Source of the DNA: SHVO01 sp964576515
GTDB lineage: Bacteria > Pseudomonadota > Alphaproteobacteria > Rhodospirillales > Rhodospirillaceae
Length of the DNA stretch: 64,000 nt
Reading direction: 5' to 3'
Assembly (NCBI GenBank): GCA_964576515.1
Contig: CAZNUW010000001.1
Location: 310,001-374,000 of the forward strand
This document shows, piece after piece, positions 44,317 through 53,384 of this stretch. Within the stretch, counting starts at the first letter, position 1, and each line of letters opens with the position of its first letter. Position numbers and translations under genes: made by a program. The notes beneath the pieces were generated by a model, which had not been told where the DNA came from, did not search any database, and saw only the letters and a program-made list of their open reading frames with translations.

Positions 44317-45249
44317 ATGAACGTCCAACAGCAAATCGCCGGCGAAGCTTTCACGCTCCAGCGCCGCAACCCGAACGGCGGCACCAAGCCGCTTTCAAAA
44401 TGGGGATTCCGCAACGAGACCGATCCGCTGACGGACGTGCTTTTGTGCAAACCCACCTACGCGAAGCATCTCGCCACCAGCTCACTCTCGCGCAAGCATT
44501 TGCGCGACAACCCGGCGAACATGGACGTCGCGCGCAAGCAGCATGAGGAACTCGCGGCCGCTTATGCGCACTTCGGAGTGAAGACCCACTTCATCACGCC
44601 GGAGTCCGAGTTGCCGATGCAGCACTACACCCGCGATTCCTCGGTGATGACGCCGTGGGGCGCGATCATCACCGCCATGGCCCAGTGGTGGCGGCGCGGC
44701 GAGAACTACGCCTGCGTGCGCTTCTATGAAAGCGTGGGCATTCCGATCTACGACATGGTCACGGCCGGAACGCTGGAAGGCGGCGACTTCAACGTCATCG
44801 AGGACGGCGTGCTGCTTTTGGGCTGCGGCGGCGCCCGTACGCAGGACGAAGGCGCGCAACAGGTGAAGCGCTGGATCGAAAAGGAAGGCTGGGAAGTCCG
44901 CCTCGCCTACTTCGACGAATACTATGTGCATATCGACCTGATGGTCGTGCCGATTGCGCCGAAACTGACCGCCGTGGGCCTTGATTGCACCGACCCCGCC
45001 ATCGTTCAGTGGCTGAAGGACAAGGGGCACGAGATCATCCACGTGCCCTTCCAGGACGTGATGAGCCTCGGCTGCAATTTCATGTCGCTTGGAAAAGACC
45101 GCGTGATCGCGCCGAAGAGCAGTCAGACGTTGATCAAGCAGCTCAAAGCCCGCGGCTTTGAAGTGGCCGAGGTGGAGATGGCCGAGTTGTCGAAGACCGG
45201 CGGCGGCATCCACTGTATGGCCCAGGCCCTGCGCCGCGTTCCGGCGTAA
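44317..45249 (+). CDS. Arginine-deiminase-superfamily hydrolase/amidinotransferase
   Basis: 310 residues, beta/alpha-propeller fold of the guanidino-modifying superfamily (arginine deiminase, dimethylargininase, amidinotransferases). The catalytic set is complete: E154 and D157 in GTLEGGDFNV, H205 and D207 in YVHIDLMVVP, and nucleophile C300 in GGGIHCMAQALRRVPA. A substrate-loop section QHYTRDSSVMTPWG is at about 105. Size and sequence are nearer to dimethylarginine hydrolase/amidinotransferase than to true arginine deiminase. The guanidine substrate is unknown. It follows the M20 amidohydrolase with a 21-base gap, probably cotranscribed. Confidence 0.85.
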   Translation: MNVQQQIAGEAFTLQRRNPNGGTKPLSKWGFRNETDPLTDVLLCKPTYAKHLATSSLSRKHLRDNPANMDVARKQHEELAAAYAHFGVKTHFITPESELPMQHYTRDSSVMTPWGAIITAMAQWWRRGENYACVRFYESVGIPIYDMVTAGTLEGGDFNVIEDGVLLLGCGGARTQDEGAQQVKRWIEKEGWEVRLAYFDEYYVHIDLMVVPIAPKLTAVGLDCTDPAIVQWLKDKGHEIIHVPFQDVMSLGCNFMSLGKDRVIAPKSSQTLIKQLKARGFEVAEVEMAELSKTGGGIHCMAQALRRVPA

Positions 45250-45254
45250 TCCCC

Positions 45255-45569
45255 GTGCGCAAGAACGCCCTTCTCCTGATCGCGTTCGCCCTTCTGCTGG
45301 GGTCCTGCGCGCAGAGCCGTCAGGCGGACACGGTCGAAGCCGCGTTTGCCTGCGTGGGCGGCGCGCGCCTGTCGGTGACATTCGACAACAAAGCCAATGT
45401 CGCCATCGTGCGCACCCAGGACGGCGGGATGCACGTCCTGACGCACACGATCAGCGGATCGGGCTACCGGTACGAAGCCGAGGGCCGGGAGCTTCGCGGC
45501 AAGGGCCGCGAAGCGACGTGGACCGATAGGGGCGCAAAGGCGTTGACCTGCAACGAGCACGCCGGCTGA
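45255..45569 (+). CDS. MliC-like lysozyme-inhibitor lipoprotein
   Basis: 104 residues from a GTG at 45255. Lipoprotein signal MRKNALLLIAFALLLGSC with acylated Cys18. The mature part (FACVGGARLSVTFDNKANVA through AKALTCNEHAG) has two Cys (about 33 and 99) that could form the disulfide typical of MliC, the c-type lysozyme inhibitor family. It protects peptidoglycan from lysozyme in homologues. It starts 5 bases past the previous stop, so it may be read through from the amidohydrolase operon, which has no functional link I can see. Confidence 0.72.
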   Translation: MRKNALLLIAFALLLGSCAQSRQADTVEAAFACVGGARLSVTFDNKANVAIVRTQDGGMHVLTHTISGSGYRYEAEGRELRGKGREATWTDRGAKALTCNEHAG

Positions 45570-45576
45570 GACGGCC

Positions 45577-47334
45577 TTAGTGCTTCGTTTTCCCGTCCAC
45601 CGTCATGTGCAGATAGGCGGCTTCGATATCGCGGGCGAACGCTTCGGTCTTGAACAACGGCGCGTCGGCGCGATTGGCCGCGAGCTTTCCGCGTAACGCC
45701 TCGAGGCGCGCCGGATCCTTCGCCAACGCCACCGCGAGATCTTCATATTCGCCGAAGTGCTCGACGATCAGTTCCGGCAATCCCACCGCCGTCAGCAGGC
45801 TGGCGGCCACGCGCGACGCAAACGTGTCGCCGGGGCACGTCAGGAGCGGAACGCCCGCCCACAGCGCATCGCTGGCGGTGGTGTGCGCATTGTACGGATA
45901 GGTGTCGAGGAAAAGGTCCGCCATGCGCTGACGGGCAAGGTGTTCTTCCGGCGCGATGCGCTTCGCGAACACGATGCGCTTGCCGTCGATGCCGCGGCGC
46001 TCGGCCTCCCAGCGCAGATTCTCGACCGCCGCCGGGTTGTCCTCGATCAGCCAAAGGACACTGCCCTCGACCGCATGCAGGATTCGCATCCACGTATCGA
46101 ACACCACGTGGATGATCTTGAAGTTGTTGTTGAAGCAACAGAAGACGAAGCCGTTCTCGGGGAGGCCGAGCTCGGCGCGCGTGAAGGCGCGGTCGGCGAT
46201 CTTCCGGTTACGGTCGTTCACCTGATAGCTGTGCGGCAGGTTGACGACCTTCTCCGCATAGAACTCGCGCAAGTGATCGGGAATCACGACATTGTCGGCG
46301 ATAATGTAGTCGATATAAGGCGCGCCGACCGTGCCCGGGAACCCGAGGTAGTTCACCTGGATAGGCGCCGGACGCAAGGCGAAGATGCCCAGGCGGTGCC
46401 CGACGGTGATGCCCTTCAGGTCGACAGCGATATCGATCTCCAGTTCACGCGATTTTTCGGCCACTTCGCGGTTTGACATCGCGCGCACGTCGATGAAGTG
46501 ATCGACGCCCTTCTTGAGGCGCTCCTGCATCTCGTCACCCGTTTCGGGACCAAAGGAGAAAGCGAAAACCTCGAACCGCGTACGATCGTGCAGCTCAAAC
46601 AGTTCCGCGATGAGATGCGCGGTCGCGTGGCGATGAAAGTCCGACGAATAATAACCGATGCGAATGCGGTCGTGGGCGTAGGACTTGAACGGCCCGAGTT
46701 CGTCCGATCCGCGGCAATCGGCGGCCACCCAGGCTTCCGCGGCCTTGCGCTGCAGATCGGGGCGGTCGGCGAGCGGAAGCAGCGCCCAGGGCGGCGCGGC
46801 CGCTTCGCCGCGATCAAGCTTTTCGATCAGGCGCGGCAAATCGCGTTGCATGCCGTTCCAGTCGCAGATCTGCGCCTTGTTCAAAAGGCGCAGGCCGAAC
46901 GCCAGGGGATAGTTCGGATCCACGGCGAGCGCGCGTTCGTAGGCGATGATGGCGTCGCGCGGCTGCTGAAGCTCCGTGAGAACGCTGCCCAGATTGTTGT
47001 TGGCGTTCGGATTGTCGGGCTGGATGGCGAGCGCGCGGGTCAGGCTGTCGAGCGCGGCGGCCAATTGACCGGTCCGGTGCTGAATAACGCTCTTGTTGAT
47101 ATGGGGCGACGCGAAATTCGGATCGAGCCGGACGGCGGTGTCGTAGCACTCCATGGCTTCGTCGATCTGCCCGGACGCGGCGAGCACCAAACCGACGCCG
47201 TTGTGGGCGTAAGCGAAATTCTCGTCATGCTCCAGCGCGGCCATAAAATTGTCGCCCGCCGTTTTGAGGTCGCCGCGCTGCATGGCGGCGATGCCCTGCT
47301 CATAGAGGGACTGCGCTTCCGTGGATGTTGTCAT
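45577..47334 (-). CDS. TPR protein with OGT-like GT41 glycosyltransferase domain
   Basis: 585 residues. N-terminal TPRs (about 5-150; for example AYAHNGVGLVLAASGQIDEA) are followed by a GT41 (O-GlcNAc-transferase-like) domain. Recognised features: YYSSDFHRHATAHLIAEL (N-lobe His region), DLKGITVGHRLGIFALRPAP, PYIDYIIADNVVIP, the nucleotide-binding Lys in CCFNNNFKIIHVV, and YPYNAHTTASDALWAGVPLL followed by SRVAASLLTAVGL. It should transfer a sugar to Ser/Thr of proteins. In Caulobacter a protein of this design (FlmG) modifies flagellin, so flagellin or S-layer glycosylation is an alternative to soluble-protein glycosylation. No flagellar gene is nearby. Confidence 0.87.
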   Translation of the reverse strand: MTTSTEAQSLYEQGIAAMQRGDLKTAGDNFMAALEHDENFAYAHNGVGLVLAASGQIDEAMECYDTAVRLDPNFASPHINKSVIQHRTGQLAAALDSLTRALAIQPDNPNANNNLGSVLTELQQPRDAIIAYERALAVDPNYPLAFGLRLLNKAQICDWNGMQRDLPRLIEKLDRGEAAAPPWALLPLADRPDLQRKAAEAWVAADCRGSDELGPFKSYAHDRIRIGYYSSDFHRHATAHLIAELFELHDRTRFEVFAFSFGPETGDEMQERLKKGVDHFIDVRAMSNREVAEKSRELEIDIAVDLKGITVGHRLGIFALRPAPIQVNYLGFPGTVGAPYIDYIIADNVVIPDHLREFYAEKVVNLPHSYQVNDRNRKIADRAFTRAELGLPENGFVFCCFNNNFKIIHVVFDTWMRILHAVEGSVLWLIEDNPAAVENLRWEAERRGIDGKRIVFAKRIAPEEHLARQRMADLFLDTYPYNAHTTASDALWAGVPLLTCPGDTFASRVAASLLTAVGLPELIVEHFGEYEDLAVALAKDPARLEALRGKLAANRADAPLFKTEAFARDIEAAYLHMTVDGKTKH

Positions 47335-47507
47335 GACGTCTTGAAACCGGGTTGTCGCGGCGCCCGAACGACGGCCCGCAGGGAACCGGCGGGGTACGAC
47401 GTTTTGCCCTATTTTTCAAGGTTCTTGCCGGTGGTGCATTTTTCGGGTCGGCGTTCTACCCTTCCCCGTTTCCGCGTTTTCGTCACCGCCCATACGAGGC
47501 TTTTCAT

Positions 47508-48206
47508 ATGATCGATCTTCATTATTGGACGACGCCCAACGGCCACAAGATCACAATGTTCCTGGAGGAAGCCGGGCTGGAATACCGCGTATTCCCCGTC
47601 AATATCGGCGCGGGCGACCAGTTCAAGCCGGACTTCCTGAAGATCGCGCCCAACAACCGCATCCCCGCCATTGTCGATCACGCGCCGGCGGACGGCGGGG
47701 CTCCGGTCAGCCTGTTCGAGTCCGGCGCGATCCTGCTCTATCTCGCGGAAAAAACCGGCAAATTCATCGCGCCGGATTTGCGCGGCCGGGCCGATACGCT
47801 GCAATGGCTGTTCTGGCAGATGGGCGGCCTGGGACCGATGGCGGGACAGAACCACCACTTCTCGCGCTATGCGCCGGAAAAGGTGCCTTACGCCATCGAC
47901 AGGTATGTGAAAGAGACCGGTCGCCTTTACGGTGTTCTCAATAAGCGCCTCGCCGACCGCGACTTCATCGCGGGCGCCTACTCCATCGCCGACATCGCGT
48001 CGTATCCGTGGATCGTGCCGCATCAGGCGCAAAGCCAGGACCTCGACGACTTCCCGCACCTGAAGCGCTGGTTCCACGCCATCGGCGAACGCCCGGCGAC
48101 GAAGCGGGCCTATGCGGTCGCGGAACGGCTCAACACGCCCGCCACAATGAGCGACGAAGCCAAGAAAGTGTTGTTCGGCCAGACCGCCGCGGTGGTGCGG
48201 AAATAA
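47508..48206 (+). CDS. Glutathione S-transferase, Nu-type (YghU/YfcG-like)
   Basis: 232 residues from the ATG at 47508 (MIDLHYWTTPNGHKITMFLE, GAGG 8 bases upstream; the open frame begins earlier at 47352 without a good site). Thioredoxin-like N-domain: the TTPNGHK motif and NNRIPAIVDH (cis-Pro). C-terminal helical domain about 90-210. Nu-class enzymes use TTPNG to bind two glutathiones and act as disulfide-bond reductases. It is divergent from the GT41 gene. Confidence 0.9.
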   Translation: MIDLHYWTTPNGHKITMFLEEAGLEYRVFPVNIGAGDQFKPDFLKIAPNNRIPAIVDHAPADGGAPVSLFESGAILLYLAEKTGKFIAPDLRGRADTLQWLFWQMGGLGPMAGQNHHFSRYAPEKVPYAIDRYVKETGRLYGVLNKRLADRDFIAGAYSIADIASYPWIVPHQAQSQDLDDFPHLKRWFHAIGERPATKRAYAVAERLNTPATMSDEAKKVLFGQTAAVVRK

Positions 48207-48213
48207 CGTCCGC

Positions 48214-48972
48214 TTAGCCGCCGAGCGATCCCACGAAGCGTTCCGCCGCCGCGAAGGCCGCCGCCGGCTGTTGAAGCACCAACTGATGCCCGACGCCGGG
48301 GATCACCGTGAGCATGTCCTTTTGCGCGAGGAACGCGCGGTCGCCGTCGTCGAGCAGGCTCGGGCCCGCGACGTCGCGGCGCACACCCAAGGCCTCGTCG
48401 CCTGCAAGCACCAACGAGGGAACGCGCACGCCGTCTATAAAGTGACGGTAGGTCTTGTCTTCGATTCCGTCGTCGCGCATCCCCATGATGTTACCGGCGA
48501 ACTGGCGTCTGAATCCGTCCGGCGGCTGGCCATCGAGGATGCGCGGCAACAGATCCTGGATGGACCACTGCTTGGCGGTGGCGAGCAAAGGATCGAGCGC
48601 CACGACGCCCTTCAAATTCGCCGGCGGATGATTCCCCAGCGCGATGCCAAGAAGGCCGCCGAAAGAATCGCCGACGATCACAACCGCGCGGGAAGCGAAG
48701 TGAACGCTTAGCAGCCAGCGCAGTTCTTCGATATAGGCGTCGAGCGTGACCGGCTGCGGCGCGGCGCTTTGTCCGTGCCCCGGCAGGTCCGCCAAGGCGA
48801 CGTCATACGACGCGGCCCAAAGGTCGGCGAAGCCAAGCAGTTTCTTGTGCTTCTCGAATGCGCCGTGCAGCAACAAGATCAGCGGCTTGTCCGGGAATCG
48901 TTCGGCCGCGGGGCCATAAACCGTAAGGCGGCCGTAGGGCCGTTCGAGTTCGTGTGTCGGGTACGTCATCAA
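48214..48972 (-). CDS. Alpha/beta hydrolase
   Basis: 252 residues. Nucleophile elbow GDSFGG (VVIVGDSFGGLLGIAL, about 95), catalytic His in VIPGVGHQLVLQ near the C-terminus, and oxyanion HG in ILLLHGAFEKHKKLL. These fit a typical serine hydrolase or esterase of the alpha/beta fold. No signal peptide. Convergent with the GST gene, 7 bases between stops. Substrate not predictable. Confidence 0.85.
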   Translation of the reverse strand: MMTYPTHELERPYGRLTVYGPAAERFPDKPLILLLHGAFEKHKKLLGFADLWAASYDVALADLPGHGQSAAPQPVTLDAYIEELRWLLSVHFASRAVVIVGDSFGGLLGIALGNHPPANLKGVVALDPLLATAKQWSIQDLLPRILDGQPPDGFRRQFAGNIMGMRDDGIEDKTYRHFIDGVRVPSLVLAGDEALGVRRDVAGPSLLDDGDRAFLAQKDMLTVIPGVGHQLVLQQPAAAFAAAERFVGSLGG

Positions 48973-49049
48973 GAGTACGCCTCGCGCAGGTCTGACAGGC
49001 GCGGGACTATAGGCAACGCGCGCTCACACTTCCATCAGGCAAAAAAAAG

Positions 49050-49078
49050 CCGCCGCCCTCAGGGAAGAAGGGCGGCGG
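49050..49078 (-). terminator. Intrinsic terminator after TonB receptor
   Basis: Stem CCGCCGCCCT/AGGGCGGCGG (10 bp, perfect, 9-base loop). On the minus strand it is followed by GCTTTTTTTTGCC, an eight-T tract, 42 bases past the receptor stop. Confidence 0.93.
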
Positions 49079-49119
49079 AGTCGAGGGGTAACGTGACGTG
49101 TGCGCGAGAACCCCGCGCG

Positions 49120-52002
49120 TTAGTGGCTGAAGCGGACACCGACGCGCAACGTACGGCCGTTACAGTCGGACCCGTTGCCGCAATCGCCCAGGATCGAGCG
49201 GAAGCTGTTGCCGGCGGGACCAGGCCAAGCACGGGCCGGATCGGTGTCGAACAGGTTGCGGACGTTCAGGAAGGCCGTCGCGGTCCACTCGCTGTCCTCA
49301 GGGGCCAGTTCGTAATTGAAGGAGGCGTCCATGTAGAACGTTCCTTCGCGCAGGTTCTGGTTGATGGTGATGTTGGTGACGTTCGAGACCGGGCAACCCG
49401 TCGTACATTCAATCCAGTCGTCATCGAATTTGCCGCGACTGCGGCCACGCACCGCGAGCGTCGCGGTAATGGGATGCAGGTTGTAGCCGACCTGCGCGCT
49501 ATACCGCCACTTCGGGTTTTCCGCGCCCGCGCGTTCTTCCGGCGGGTTGACGGTATTATCTTGAACATCCTTCAGCGCACGCGAGCCCGCGCCGCGGAGC
49601 GTGATCGCGCCCGCCCAGCCGTCCATCACATCGGCCAGATCGAAGCGGTAGGACGCTTCGAGGTCGTACCCTTTAATCTGCTGAAGCGCCAAGTTGAAGG
49701 GCTGAATGCGGATCCGGTTGATGACTTGAGTGCCGGTTGAATTCGGCCCGCGCGTGATGGCGGCGCAGAAGGCGGTGTTCCCTTCGAAGCAGTAGTCGAC
49801 GATGGTCTGCGCGTTGACGGTTCCGATGGCGTCCTTGATCTTGACGTCGAAGTAGTCGACCGAGGCGCTGAATCCTTCCAAGAAGCTGGGTTGGAGCACA
49901 ACGCCGAGACCGATGGCGTCTGCCTTTTCAGGATTCAACGCCGAGTTGCCCTGGTTGAAACCCTGGTAGCTGACGGGGAGGCTGTTGTTGAAGCGGTCGA
50001 GGACCGTGTTGGTGTTCGAGGTTCCGCCTGCGAAGTATTCGTTCAAGTTCGGCGCGCGAATGTCGCGGGACTTGGTGACACGGAAGCGCACATCGGGGAT
50101 CGGCTGATAGACGGCCCCGACTTTCCACGTGGCGACGAAGCCCGACTGCGAGTAATCGGTGCCGCGCACAGCGCCGTTCAACTCAAAGGAGTCGGCCCAT
50201 GCTTCGCCCTTGGCCAGCGGGACGACGGCTTCGAGGTAGCCTTCCTTCACGTTGTAGGTGCCGAAACTGGGCAGCGAGTTGCCGAACAGGCCGTCGTTGG
50301 CGAGCGCGACATCGGCGGCGACGCCGCTAATCCGCTCGCGGCGCCATTCGCCGCCGAACGCCACCGAGACGGGACCGGCGGGCAACTCGAAAATCTCGCC
50401 GCTGAAGTTCACGGCCGCCACATCCTGGCGCATCTTCTGATGGCGCCACATGTAGATACCGATCCAGTCGATCGCGGCCTGGCCGTTCATACCGATGCCG
50501 AAGGGATTGTAGGGCACGCAGCCGTTGCCGGGATTGGTCAGCGTCGAGCGGCAGACAATCGTACCATTCGCGTTGCGCACGGAGTCCATCGACAAGGCGA
50601 ATTTGCTTTTGCTCAGCGTGTACGGGATGTCTTCTTCGCTGCGGGTGATGCCAAACTGATAATAAGCACCCCAGGTCCAGTCAGTGCCGAAGGCCGCGAA
50701 GTTGCCGTTGATGCCCGTCACCCAGCGGGTGACGTCGCGGCGATTGTCTGTGTAGTTGCCCGGAAGGTCCGGATGCAGCGTACCCAGGGTGAACTGAGTG
50801 ATGCCTGCCGCGACGCCGCGGGCGCGAATCTCTTCCGGCAGATAGGGATTGTTGATGCTGACCGTGAGGTTGGCCGGATTGATTTGCGGAAGGGCGCGGG
50901 TGAGAACGCCTGAAAAGGTGTACGAGCCCTGCAGGAAGACGTTCATTTCGGGCGTGATGTCGTAGCTCAGGCGGCCGAAGATGCTCTGTACATCCTGCGC
51001 GCTGTCGATGGCGTTGCCTTTCGTGCCGCGCACCTGGCCGGCCTTCCATTGCCCCCCTCGCATTTCGAGGCCGCTGACGAGATCGCCGTAAACGAATTGA
51101 TACGGCACGCCGCCCTGCCCGAAGGCGATGCCTTTCAAGGGCCCGTTGGTGATCAACGCGCCGTCCGCCCATCCCGCGCCGCCGATGTTGCTGAGCGCAA
51201 GGCGCTCCGGCACGCTCCGGCTTTGACCGGGACCGGTGCCGTAGGCGGGGTTGGTCATCGTGCCGTAACCGGGCTCGAGGTTCCAATCGCGGTTGCCGTC
51301 CATGATGCCGGCTTTGTCCGAGACCTCGCCGCTGATCAGGAAGTGAGCGCGGTCGTTGGCGAAGCGGGTACCGCTGGTGAGCGCGATCTTCCATGTTTCG
51401 TTGTCGCCGTGCGTGGTAATGCCGCCCGAGACTTCGCCCTTAAGGCCCGTGAACTGCGTGTCGAGGATGAAGTTGACGACTCCGGCGACGGCGTCGGAGC
51501 CGTAGGCCGACGAAGCGCCGCCGGTGACGACGTCGACGCGTTGGACGAGCGCTTGTGGAATCCCATTGATGTCCACGATGCCGGTCGCCAGCGACGGCAC
51601 GGAACGCTGACCATTGATCAGCACGAGCGTGCGTTGTTCACCCAGGTTGCGCAGGTTCAGCGCGTTGACACCGGCGGTGCCGCCCGAAACCGACGGCTGC
51701 GACGTCTGCGGCGTATCCGAACCGGAGAACACCGGCATGGTATTCACGAAGTCGGCGATGTTTGAGGATGCGCTTGATTCGATCTGCTCGACCCCGAGGA
51801 CCGCAACGGGCGTCGGCGCTTCATAGCCGTCGCGTACGATGCGCGACCCGGTGACGACGACCTCTTCGACGACGGGAGCCGCTGGAGCCTGGGCCTGCTG
51901 CTGAGCTTGCACGCCGAACGGCAGGAACGCCGCGCCGAGTATTGTTCCGCCGTACAGGACCTTTTTGAAAGTCGCACTGCGGCTGATAGCGAACATCGTC
52001 AT
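49120..52002 (-). CDS. TonB-dependent receptor (large, Caulobacter-type)
   Basis: 960 residues. Signal peptide ends FGVQAQ; TonB box VEEVVVTGSRI. The plug holds QRVDVVTGGASSAYGSDAVA then GVVNFILDTQF, the same arrangement as the 29.6 kb receptor, and both barrels contain related blocks near the C-terminus (ECTTGCPVSNVTNITIN here, ECQTGCPVSVAPNITVN there). They are paralogues of the large nutrient-receptor group. GGGGGG lies 6 bases before the ATG at 52002. The divergently transcribed NHL protein suggests a secreted partner. Ligand unknown. Confidence 0.94.
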   Translation of the reverse strand: MTMFAISRSATFKKVLYGGTILGAAFLPFGVQAQQQAQAPAAPVVEEVVVTGSRIVRDGYEAPTPVAVLGVEQIESSASSNIADFVNTMPVFSGSDTPQTSQPSVSGGTAGVNALNLRNLGEQRTLVLINGQRSVPSLATGIVDINGIPQALVQRVDVVTGGASSAYGSDAVAGVVNFILDTQFTGLKGEVSGGITTHGDNETWKIALTSGTRFANDRAHFLISGEVSDKAGIMDGNRDWNLEPGYGTMTNPAYGTGPGQSRSVPERLALSNIGGAGWADGALITNGPLKGIAFGQGGVPYQFVYGDLVSGLEMRGGQWKAGQVRGTKGNAIDSAQDVQSIFGRLSYDITPEMNVFLQGSYTFSGVLTRALPQINPANLTVSINNPYLPEEIRARGVAAGITQFTLGTLHPDLPGNYTDNRRDVTRWVTGINGNFAAFGTDWTWGAYYQFGITRSEEDIPYTLSKSKFALSMDSVRNANGTIVCRSTLTNPGNGCVPYNPFGIGMNGQAAIDWIGIYMWRHQKMRQDVAAVNFSGEIFELPAGPVSVAFGGEWRRERISGVAADVALANDGLFGNSLPSFGTYNVKEGYLEAVVPLAKGEAWADSFELNGAVRGTDYSQSGFVATWKVGAVYQPIPDVRFRVTKSRDIRAPNLNEYFAGGTSNTNTVLDRFNNSLPVSYQGFNQGNSALNPEKADAIGLGVVLQPSFLEGFSASVDYFDVKIKDAIGTVNAQTIVDYCFEGNTAFCAAITRGPNSTGTQVINRIRIQPFNLALQQIKGYDLEASYRFDLADVMDGWAGAITLRGAGSRALKDVQDNTVNPPEERAGAENPKWRYSAQVGYNLHPITATLAVRGRSRGKFDDDWIECTTGCPVSNVTNITINQNLREGTFYMDASFNYELAPEDSEWTATAFLNVRNLFDTDPARAWPGPAGNSFRSILGDCGNGSDCNGRTLRVGVRFSH

Positions 52003-52300
52003 TTAAATCCCCCCAGATTAAAGACTATGGCTCGACGGCTGTCGAAGGGCGCGTCAACAGATAGACGCGCGATGGCGGCGTTACCCCTCCCAGAAAACGA
52101 GGTCGCGAAGTAGACCGCCAAGCGATTAAGGCGTTCAATGAAAATATCTGCATCGCGAGAGGGAGGGTCACAGCCCGCTCAAGCGTCTCAACAAGACCGA
52201 TTGCGGCCGTGTGCGAACGTATTCGCATGCCTATTGGTTAGGGGATCAAAGGGAAACGCGTCTATTAGGTGCGGCCATCGCACCGAAGGGGGAGGAAGTC
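52003..52300. other. Divergent intergenic region, TonB receptor / NHL protein
   Basis: About 300 bases. It holds the GGGGGG leader of the receptor and a GGGGGAGGA site of the NHL gene. A TTGACG (minus strand, near 52056) is a possible -35 but I cannot fit a -10 at a good distance. No gene or RNA is visible. Confidence 0.5.
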
Positions 52301-53263
52301 ATGCGGAAGGTCTTCACTACGGCGCTTTTCACCACGACGCTTGCAGCGCTTGTTTGCACGGCGGCATCCGTTTCCGCGGGCGAGGCGCCGGACCCCAGCA
52401 CGCAAGAACTGCGCGCCCTGATTAAAACGATTCCAGATCTTCCGGTGGAGCGTATTGAGATCAAAGTAGATCCTCCGATGAAGTTGGAAGGCATCTCTTC
52501 GATCGCGGCGGACAAGAACGGCAACATGTACGTGCTGCACCGCCCAACGGCGCCGGACGCCGACCCTGTTGTCGTGCTCGACAGGAACGGAAAGTTCATC
52601 CGCTCGTGGGGCCGCGGCATGTACAACACGCCGCACGGCATTCGCCTCGACGCCGCGGGCAATGTCTGGACGGTCGATGCCAATACGTCCGACGTTTATA
52701 AATTCACCGCCGAAGGCAAAAAGCTTCTTGAGATCAAGGTGGGTGGAATCCCCGATCCGAAGCGCGCCTTCTGCGGCGCCACCGACATCGCCTTCGGCCC
52801 CAACGGGAACGTCCACATCGGAGACGGCTACTGCAACGGGCGCGTCCTGGAGTACACCGCCGACGGCAAGAAGGTGAAAGAGTGGGGCAAACGCGGCAGC
52901 GGTCCCGGCGAGTTCAACAACGTCCACGGCATCGCGCTGGGTCCTGACGGCAACCTCTACGTCGCCGACCGCGAAAACGGCCGTCTGCAATGGTTCGACC
53001 TCGATGGAAAATTCCTGGGCGAACGGAAATTCGGGGGGCAGTTCTACAACATCACTTTCGATACCCAGGGCGACATGTACGCCGCGACGCACTCGAAGGG
53101 CGTTTCCCTGGACGAGGAATTCAACCTGCTCAAGTTCGATTTCAAGACGGGCATGATCCTCGGAAAGATAGAAGTGCGCGCCCATGAGGTCGGCGTCGGA
53201 TTCGACGGGATGCTGATGCCCGCGACCCGCAGCGATCTCCTGGTCGTTTACCGGCAAAAATAG
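52301..53263 (+). CDS. Secreted NHL-repeat beta-propeller protein
   Basis: 320 residues from the ATG at 52301, which has GGAGGA directly upstream; the frame from 52211 lacks a site. Signal peptide ends AASVSAGE. Repeats of the six-bladed propeller type: GISSIAADKNGNMYVLHRPT (about 60), GIRLDAAGNVWTVDANTSDV (about 108), DIAFGPNGNVHIGDGYCNGR (about 160) and GIALGPDGNLYVADRENGRL (about 210). The family includes peptidylglycine-lyase-like and SMP-30-like proteins, but no catalytic motif is certain. It is divergent from a TonB receptor, so both may serve the same nutrient. Confidence 0.85.
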   Translation: MRKVFTTALFTTTLAALVCTAASVSAGEAPDPSTQELRALIKTIPDLPVERIEIKVDPPMKLEGISSIAADKNGNMYVLHRPTAPDADPVVVLDRNGKFIRSWGRGMYNTPHGIRLDAAGNVWTVDANTSDVYKFTAEGKKLLEIKVGGIPDPKRAFCGATDIAFGPNGNVHIGDGYCNGRVLEYTADGKKVKEWGKRGSGPGEFNNVHGIALGPDGNLYVADRENGRLQWFDLDGKFLGERKFGGQFYNITFDTQGDMYAATHSKGVSLDEEFNLLKFDFKTGMILGKIEVRAHEVGVGFDGMLMPATRSDLLVVYRQK

Positions 53264-53384
53264 CGACCGGGAGCGCCGGAACCGTTTGGTCGGAGCCGCG
53301 GCGGATTTTTACGCCATGGTGTTGTATGCTTTGCGTTAGTGCCTCCGCGAACGTCTCGCGGCGGATTATGCGCAAGGTTGAGAC

